A stretch of 64,000 nucleotides of DNA from CAWKKW01 sp963850345. Lineage in GTDB: Bacteria > Acidobacteriota > Terriglobia > Terriglobales > Acidobacteriaceae. Shown here one piece after another: positions 59,112 to 64,000 of this stretch (the stretch's first letter is position 1; every line of letters begins with the position of its first letter). The notes under the pieces are model-generated. The model was given only the letters and a program-made list of their open reading frames with translations, did not search any database and was not told the DNA's origin. The stretch lies in contig CAWKKW010000001.1 in assembly GCA_963850345.1 (NCBI GenBank), positions 92,781 through 156,780 on the forward strand, written 5' to 3'. The position numbers and the translations under genes were made by a program.

Positions 59112-59636
59112 TCGACCAGAGCATATGATGGCTTCAGGTTGAATGTCAAGGGGAGCGGATTCTTTGGGAAGGTGGGCGCTGAGCTGGCGCATCATGGCCA
59201 AGCGGCCTTTAGAGCCATCCGGATGCTGGAAACGCCTGATCCGATGGTGATTCGCCCTTCGTAGAGCCGCCCTGATTTGCACGTAATGCGGAGACGTCCG
59301 CACTTCCTCGAACAAATTCGACTCCGGCCGATTACACGAAGTTTTTCAACTCTCCCGCTCACCCACAAGTTGTTTATCTGCGTGGCTCCGCGAGCACTAC
59401 ACGGATAAAGGGGAATCCGAAAGCTAAGTGTGTCATCGGAGCGAGTAATGATCCAGCTAATCGATAGGAGGAGATGTTGCTCCTTTACATCAAGCAGGTT
59501 TTCAATCGCAAACGGTTTCTCCACGGCCTGAAACGCAACACTCATACTCGAAACCGTGCCGGGCAGGCGCCGGTCCGATATGCAATGAAGTCGCGTGACC
59601 GACACGGAATGAGTTAGCACCGTGCAAAAGAAATGT
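59112..59636. other. Intergenic stretch upstream of padR
   Basis: About 520 bp without a gene I can support. It contains the padR promoter. Open frames on the minus strand run through it but have no recognisable motif. Confidence 0.4.
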
Positions 59637-59671
59637 CCATACCTCCCCGCGAGTTGTCCCCCGAGGTATGG
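59637..59671 (-). terminator. Terminator of the beta-helix gene
   Basis: A perfect 9 bp stem (CCATACCTC at 59637-59645 with GAGGTATGG at 59663-59671) lies 25 bases beyond the stop codon of the gene at 59696. On the minus strand it is followed by ACATTTCTTTT, a T-rich tract. Confidence 0.6.
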
Positions 59672-59695
59672 GCTGGTTCTCTCAACGTCCTGCTT

Positions 59696-61534
59696 CTACG
59701 GATACGTGACCACGTCGCTTGGGCCGGGGTTGCTCGAGTTCACGGTAGCGCCAACGCCATTGATCACATGGGTGATCTGGCCGCTTCCGGACAGGAACAC
59801 TGTAAGGGCATCATTGACCTGAATGCCGGGGTGATCCGGGACCGCGATGGCGTTGTCCTCGACGATGTTTACCCCGAGTTCGAAGAAGGAGGAGATTTCC
59901 AATCCGTACGCCTGGTGCGTTCCCACGGGAGTCGTGACAACATAGGATGGGAATCCATTCGCGGCTCCATCCATCCAGGCGCTCTGGCTCGGCGGATCGT
60001 AGGGTAGCTCGCTCTGGTAGAAGATCGTTTCGCCGGCGTTTCCATTCCAAAGCACCTGTTCTTTCTGAAAGTGCTCAACGGAGAGACCGAGCGCGGTTAC
60101 CCGATTCCCATTCACGACTACACCGTGAGCTGCTGTGTTCAGCGTCCAGCCCACCCCTGTGCCGTGGTCCGCGCGCCAAGCCCAGACATCGTCAAGGATC
60201 ACATCAGCGCTGTCGACCTCCAGGCTGGTCGTGGCCGATCCCGCTGTGGCGCCCCCGATCCGGAAGAACACATCGTTGATTGACGACGGGGCGTTGACAT
60301 GGGGGAGGAAGCCGCCAGGGGGCAGCGGCAGATCAAACAGGCCGACGCCCATCTTCAGCAGCACAGGCGAGTTGACCGGACCCGCGTCGAAGATCAAGCC
60401 TGCAATCTGAATCCCGTCCACATCGAGGACGTCCATCGCTTCCTTACCGGTCTGCGGAACCAGCGTTGCCATCCCGAGGCCAAGCACCACGGTATTTGGG
60501 TAGAGCACCTGGATCGGCTCTTTCAGGTTGTACACGCCCGGGGTCAGGATGAGGCTCTTGCCTACCAGGAGCGCCAGGTTTATCTCCGTGACCGGGGTGG
60601 AGGGCTGGGCGATAAAGAACCGGCTGAGCGGCAGGCTGTGTCCCGGTTGATTGATTCCGCTGGTCCATGTCGGTCCGACGGACTTGCGCTGCACTGAGGG
60701 TACGAAAACGTTGTAGTTGCCCTTGCTATTCATATACAGGAAGGGCTTTTCGCGGCTGACCGGCGTGCTGGCCAGGGTTGTGTAGGGGTTCGGGCCGCCC
60801 GGATCGCCGGAGTTCGGCGCAAAGCTCTGCGCAGGGGCTCCGGGATCACCGGAGAACACCTGATTCCAGACACCGTTCGACCATCCATCCAGAATGGTGT
60901 TGCGGACAAAGAACTGCTGTTGGGACCCGTTGATCACGGTTCCGCCCTGGAACTGTGAGTCCGCGATGAACCCGCCACTGGCGTAGTCCGGGGCGCCATT
61001 GCAGTAGTCCATCAGCGAAACGCCGCCGTTCACATTGACGCGCCGCAGTGGCGCACCCTGTGACACCGCCCAGAACTCCGTGTTGGCTTCGCACCCGGTC
61101 TGGCCTGTGACGTTGATGGTCAGGTTGGAGAGCGAGCGCCAGAAGTTATCCAGCGCGATGCAATTGTCCTGGGCTAAGCATTGGTTGTAGACGTTGACTG
61201 ATCCGTTGATGACGACCGCGCCCGGGGTAGCGCCGAGGCCCGCAACTTCGGTGTAGTACCCGACCTGGAAGGTGAGCGGGTTGGCTGCACTGCCGTAAGT
61301 GCCCGGCTGGAAGTAGAGCGCATACCGTTGCGTACCGAACTGATTGCTGACCTGCTGGGCTGCAATGCTGTTGACGGTTGCCTGTATCTGGCTTTGTGGC
61401 ATATCAGGTGTAAAGACGTACACATTGCCGCCGAACTGGGCCATAGCCCGCGTCCCGAGCATTGCTGCGAAGACGACTGCGCCGAGGACGTACAGGAGTT
61501 TTGCACGCAAACAGATGCTTGCATTGCCTCTCAT
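59696..61534 (-). CDS. Secreted beta-helix protein (pectate lyase / GH55-like fold)
   Basis: The 612-residue protein has a signal peptide (LLYVLGAVVFAAMLGTRAMA). Two beta-helix halves follow. The first has YALYFQPGTYGSAANPLTF, QVGYYTEVAGLGATPGAVVI and FFVRNTILDGWSNGVW; the second has VGKSLILTPGVYNLKEPIQV and MDVLDVDGIQIAGLIFDAGP. Paired beta-helix domains with F-x-P-G-x-Y turns are the layout of GH55-like and related carbohydrate-active proteins. Similar proteins are often mislabelled adenylyl cyclase or coagulation factor. Catalytic residues were not identified. A terminator follows at 59637. It stands alone. Confidence 0.68.
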   Translation of the reverse strand: MRGNASICLRAKLLYVLGAVVFAAMLGTRAMAQFGGNVYVFTPDMPQSQIQATVNSIAAQQVSNQFGTQRYALYFQPGTYGSAANPLTFQVGYYTEVAGLGATPGAVVINGSVNVYNQCLAQDNCIALDNFWRSLSNLTINVTGQTGCEANTEFWAVSQGAPLRRVNVNGGVSLMDYCNGAPDYASGGFIADSQFQGGTVINGSQQQFFVRNTILDGWSNGVWNQVFSGDPGAPAQSFAPNSGDPGGPNPYTTLASTPVSREKPFLYMNSKGNYNVFVPSVQRKSVGPTWTSGINQPGHSLPLSRFFIAQPSTPVTEINLALLVGKSLILTPGVYNLKEPIQVLYPNTVVLGLGMATLVPQTGKEAMDVLDVDGIQIAGLIFDAGPVNSPVLLKMGVGLFDLPLPPGGFLPHVNAPSSINDVFFRIGGATAGSATTSLEVDSADVILDDVWAWRADHGTGVGWTLNTAAHGVVVNGNRVTALGLSVEHFQKEQVLWNGNAGETIFYQSELPYDPPSQSAWMDGAANGFPSYVVTTPVGTHQAYGLEISSFFELGVNIVEDNAIAVPDHPGIQVNDALTVFLSGSGQITHVINGVGATVNSSNPGPSDVVTYP

Positions 61535-62025
61535 TTGCCGCTCCGTAGGGATGTGGATTGGATTGCGGCAGCAACGCTATGCCTACCACTGGCAGACTGT
61601 CAATCCAGAGCTGGACCGGGTCGTGTCCTACCGATCATAGATACAAAAGGAGCTGCTGGCGCACAGCGGGCGCGTTGGGTGCAAGGAACCCACACATACC
61701 GCTTTTTTGGGCGGAAGCGCAATCCGTTATAAATGAGATCTGCTAACGGTCAGACACATCTATTCGGAAACTGGCGTTCGGATTTAACATCCCGGCCACG
61801 GGATCGCTGGCCACGGGAACTCGCTTCCCAAAGACTCTGCCTGCTCGAACGGCCTCAAGTTCCCAGAGGGCGACGACTGCTACGTCTCTCCGAAGCGGCG
61901 GCGCATCAGATCGGTGAGGTACAGCTCCGGGGCAAGGTACGTAAGATCCGGCGCTGTCCGTTATGGCCAGATACCGTCAACGTGCTGCTTAGTCGATCAG
62001 GAATACCTTCGCCCTAGCTTCCTGC
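61535..62025. other. Non-coding stretch between the beta-helix gene and the split CsbD-like gene
   Basis: About 490 bp including the promoter region of the beta-helix gene. Short open frames are present on both strands, but none has a recognisable motif. No RNA element was identified. Confidence 0.35.
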
Positions 62026-62134
62026 TCAGCCATTGAGCTCGTGAATCGTGTCCGCGACAGCATGAGCAGCTTGACCAACTGTGCCGCGAACAGTTCCGAC
62101 GGCTTGTTCTACAAGACCTTCAGTTTCGAGCTGA
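62026..62134 (-). pseudogene. CsbD-like gene, 3' part (split by an IS)
   Basis: Encodes LETEGLVEQAVGTVRG, QAAHAVADTIHELNG and a stop at 62026. Removing the IS and one copy of the CTGA duplication joins this exactly in frame to the 5' part at 63441-63662. The restored protein has 108 residues. Confidence 0.8.
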
Positions 62135-62217
62135 TGACCTGCATCCTTCCAAGTAGTCCACGGATAGTGAGAGTTCTCCGATAATGAAGGCCAACCCTGG
62201 CCATGAGGAGAGCTTGG

Positions 62218-62484
62218 ATGAAGAAGAGCCGGTATACCGAAGAGCAGATCGTGGGGATATTGAAGGAGTCCGAGGCGGGGCTCTCGACACCGGAGCTGTG
62301 CCGGAAGCACGGCATCAGCCAACAGACGCTGTACCGCTGGAAGGCGAAGTACGGTGGCCTGGAAGTAAGCGATGCGCAGCGGCTGCGGCAGCTGGAGGAC
62401 GAGAACCGCAAGCTCAAGCAGTTAGTCGCCGAACAGGCACTGGACATCGTCGGCTTCAAGGCGGTGTTATCAAAAAAGTGGTAG
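62218..62484 (+). CDS. IS3-family transposase OrfA
   Basis: The 88-residue protein starts MKKSRYTEEQIVGILKESEA after GAGGAG. The helix-turn-helix is STPELCRKHGISQQTLYRWK and a leucine-zipper-like helix follows (LRQLEDENRKLKQLVAEQAL). OrfA binds the IS ends and regulates transposition. Near its end is the run A AAA AAG (62472-62478), the usual slippery heptamer where ribosomes shift by -1 to make the OrfAB transposase. The unshifted product ends LSKKW. Confidence 0.92.
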   Translation: MKKSRYTEEQIVGILKESEAGLSTPELCRKHGISQQTLYRWKAKYGGLEVSDAQRLRQLEDENRKLKQLVAEQALDIVGFKAVLSKKW

Positions 62485-63394
62485 GCCCACAGGCAAGGCG
62501 GGAGGCAGTAGCAGTGTTTCGAACCGCGACAGAGTGTTCGGAACGACATGCCTGCGGGCAGATGCAAGTGCTGCGTGCGATGTTGCGCTACCAGCCGCGA
62601 GCGAGCAGGCACGCGGAGGCCAACGAGCGGTTGCGCATCCGGCTGCGAGAGTTGGCCGAGGAGCGGCGGCGTTGGGGTTACCGGCGATTGCACGTGCTAT
62701 TGCAACGCGAGGGATGGGCGGTGAACCTCAAGCGGGTACACCGGATCTATGTGGAGGAGAAGCTGATCGTACGCAGGAAAAGGCGGCGCCATCGGATCGG
62801 CGCTCAGGCGCGTGTGCCGCTCGCCGCACCGGTCAGGCAGGACGAGACCTGGACGATGGACTTTCTGCACGACGCTCTGGCGACGGGCCGGAAGCTGCGC
62901 ACGCTCTCGATCGAGGACGCATACACACGAGAGATGCTGGCCATCGAAGTCGATACCTCTCTGCCGTCGCTGCGAGTGATCCGGGTGCTGGAGAAGCTGC
63001 GGATCGAGCGCGGGTTGCCGGAGCAGATCGTCATCGACCATGGCACGGAGTTCACTTCGAAGGCGATGGATCAGTGGGCATACGAGCACAAGGTGAAGCT
63101 GCACTTTATCACTCCCGGCAGGCCGATGGAGAACGGCTATATCGAATCGTTCCACGGCAAGTTCCGCGAGGAATGCCTGAACGAACACTGGTTCCTGACC
63201 TGGACGATGCAAGAGAGACGATCGAATCTTGGAGGATCGATTACAACCAAGTGCGTCCACATAGCTCGCTGAGTTACAGGACGCCGCAGGAGTTTAGAGA
63301 CGCAATGGGCTGTGCAGATGTGGAAAGCAAACAGCGCTTTCCACATCCGCACAGCCCCGACTACGGCTGCGAGATAACTCAGCAGCTAAACTGA
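62479..63394 (+). pseudogene. IS3-family transposase OrfB, frameshifted near its end
   Basis: In the -1 phase the OrfB part reads VVGPQARREAVAVF, then RRWGYRRLHVLLQREGWAVN. The rve integrase core has the DDE triad: D in TWTMDFLHDAL, D in IVIDHGTEFTSK and E in MENGYIESFHGKFREECL. One missing G near 63198 changes NEHWFLDLDDARETIE into NEHWFLTWTMQER, and that frame stops at 63272. The proper ending (SWRIDYNQVRPHSSLSYR) is in the next phase and runs to 63394. All three catalytic residues precede the break, but the conserved C-terminus is lost. Confidence 0.88.
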
Positions 63395-63440
63395 AACCGG
63401 ATACTCTCATTTCTCTGGACTAATCGAAGGGGGCAGGTCA

Positions 63441-63662
63441 CTGATCATCACCGGTAGCTCGTCCCACGGTTTCTTTCAGCTTCCCCACCAAACCTGCGCC
63501 GGTCCCTCTGGCTCGCTGCTTCGATCCCCAGAATGACGTCTTCCCTGCTGCATCTTCAATATGGTTGTTGCCTGTCGCGAACTGTGGACCCGGTTGGTTC
63601 AAAACAAAATAGGCGGCCACACCGACGCCGACACTGGCAACAATCCAAGGAAGTGCTCTCAT
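63441..63662 (-). pseudogene. CsbD-like gene, 5' part (split by an IS)
   Basis: Encodes an N-terminal membrane segment (LPWIVASVGVGVAAYFVL) and a CsbD-like segment (SKQRARGTGAGLVGKLKE, VGRATGDDQ). CsbD-family proteins are small hydrophilic stress-response proteins; a membrane-anchored form is a common variant. The reading frame now ends at a stop formed inside the IS end (63438), giving a 74-residue product. AGGAGA precedes the ATG at 63662. The 3' part lies at 62026-62134. Confidence 0.8.
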
Positions 63663-63784
63663 TATTGATTCTCCTTGACGCTGGGATGCATCTTTGAGTC
63701 ATCAGCAGGACGTAGCACGCTCTTTACACAGTAGGGTGATGGAACTCGTTCTCACCCTCACTAGCCCCGTCTCGAGGCCTTGCT

Positions 63785-64000
63785 GCTCCCTATCTGCGCG
63801 GATGTTACGCCACGAACAGCCCGGCTGATGCTTTTTATGCAAAAGTCCCATTCGTCAAACTAAAAATGCCACAGAAGGAGGCGAGACCCTTCTCCCGCTG
63901 TTGGAGAAAGCAGCGGCCCAGCTCAACATCACGCTCGTTTACAAGGCCATCCCCGGTAACGCGAAAGGCTATAGCAAGTGGGGTTTAATTGAGATATCGA
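63785..64000 (+). pseudogene. Probable ArdC-like antirestriction/zincin protein, N-terminal part, frameshifted and cut by window edge
   Basis: One phase reads TNSPADAFYAKVPFVKLK; after the A-run at about 63862-63872 the next phase reads NATEGGETLLPLLEKAAAQL and KAIPGNAKGYSKWGLIEIS up to the window end. One missing A would join them. The joined sequence resembles the region before the metal site of ArdC-type (ssDNA-binding, metallopeptidase-like) proteins carried by plasmids and integrative elements. The start codon could not be fixed and the HExxH motif, if present, lies outside the window. Family call is tentative. Confidence 0.35.

Larger units (their letters stand above)
62135..63440 (+). 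mobile_element. Complete IS3-family insertion sequence (1306 bp)
   Basis: Both ends start TGACCTGC and continue as imperfect inverted repeats for about 45 bases (shared blocks CCTTC, TAGTCCA and TGAGAGT). A 4 bp direct repeat CTGA flanks the element (62131-62134 and 63441-63444). It encodes orfA and orfB in overlapping phases. The target was a CsbD-like gene, which reads through cleanly once the element is removed. orfB carries a frameshift, so this copy is probably not autonomous. Confidence 0.9.

Noticed and set aside
62168..63409. Shorter IS borders at the TGAGAGT inverted repeats
   Set aside because: These are internal parts of longer inverted repeats. Only the TGACCTGC ends give a target duplication (CTGA) and restore the interrupted gene in frame.
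1..64000. CRISPR array or cas genes
   Set aside because: No regularly spaced repeats of 25-40 bp and no Cas-like protein were found on either strand.

Overview
The window looks like a chromosome segment of a soil-type member of the Acidobacteriota (class Terriglobia or a close relative). The evidence is family content: two large TonB-dependent receptors with an N-terminal carboxypeptidase-regulatory domain (Oar-like), a PadR regulator next to an ADOP-type (MacB/FtsX) permease, many secreted glycoside hydrolases with Tat or Sec signals, and moderately high GC. No rRNA gene, CRISPR array or replication origin was seen.

Left part (1-29.4 kb), ordinary chromosome. A truncated Lhr-like helicase diverges from a KdsC-like phosphatase. 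Then come an EXORDIUM-like secreted protein and a glycan-degrading set: GH5, GH47, a membrane-anchored HNH protein and GH29. An Asp-box (BNR) repeat protein overlaps a MoaD/ThiS-like sulfur-carrier gene. A GT39 transferase and a Kef-type antiporter follow. Next is a signalling block: an MHYT hybrid histidine kinase overlapping a REC-GGDEF diguanylate cyclase, and a divergent OmpR/histidine-kinase pair. After that come a Tat-exported DUF3863-like protein, a NUDIX hydrolase, an HTH-TOBE regulator, a TonB receptor broken by one frameshift, an HEGVGH membrane protein, a cupin and a frameshifted SDR.

Middle part (29.4-40.8 kb), accessory and scarred. It opens with a 3' fragment of tRNA-Glu, a usual integration site. 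Next is the first copy of a 1.58 kb duplicated segment (PDZ gene plus the tail of a permease). A tightly coupled three-gene operon of secreted or membrane proteins of unknown function follows (31.4-36.5 kb). Then come remnants of a RepB-like primase, a Tn3-family transposase and an Rhs core, and an orphan Rhs toxin/immunity pair.

40.8-54.5 kb is a fructan-type utilisation locus: beta-helix protein, sugar-porter MFS transporter, two GH32-type enzymes and a SusC-like TonB receptor on the minus strand, and a divergent LacI regulator with a D-lyxose/mannose isomerase-like cupin on the plus strand. A perfect palindrome with a central CG lies in the divergent promoter region. The likely logic is import and hydrolysis of a fructose polymer under LacI control, with possible fructose-mannose interconversion. 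A TPR protein closes the section.

54.7-64 kb holds an IS3 remnant, the second copy of the duplicated segment in its full context (PDZ gene, frameshifted ADOP permease, PadR), a secreted beta-helix protein, and a complete 1306 bp IS3-family element whose insertion splits a small CsbD-like gene. The window ends in what looks like the start of an ArdC-like antirestriction protein. Single-base frameshifts are unusually common, so some broken genes may reflect sequence quality rather than decay.
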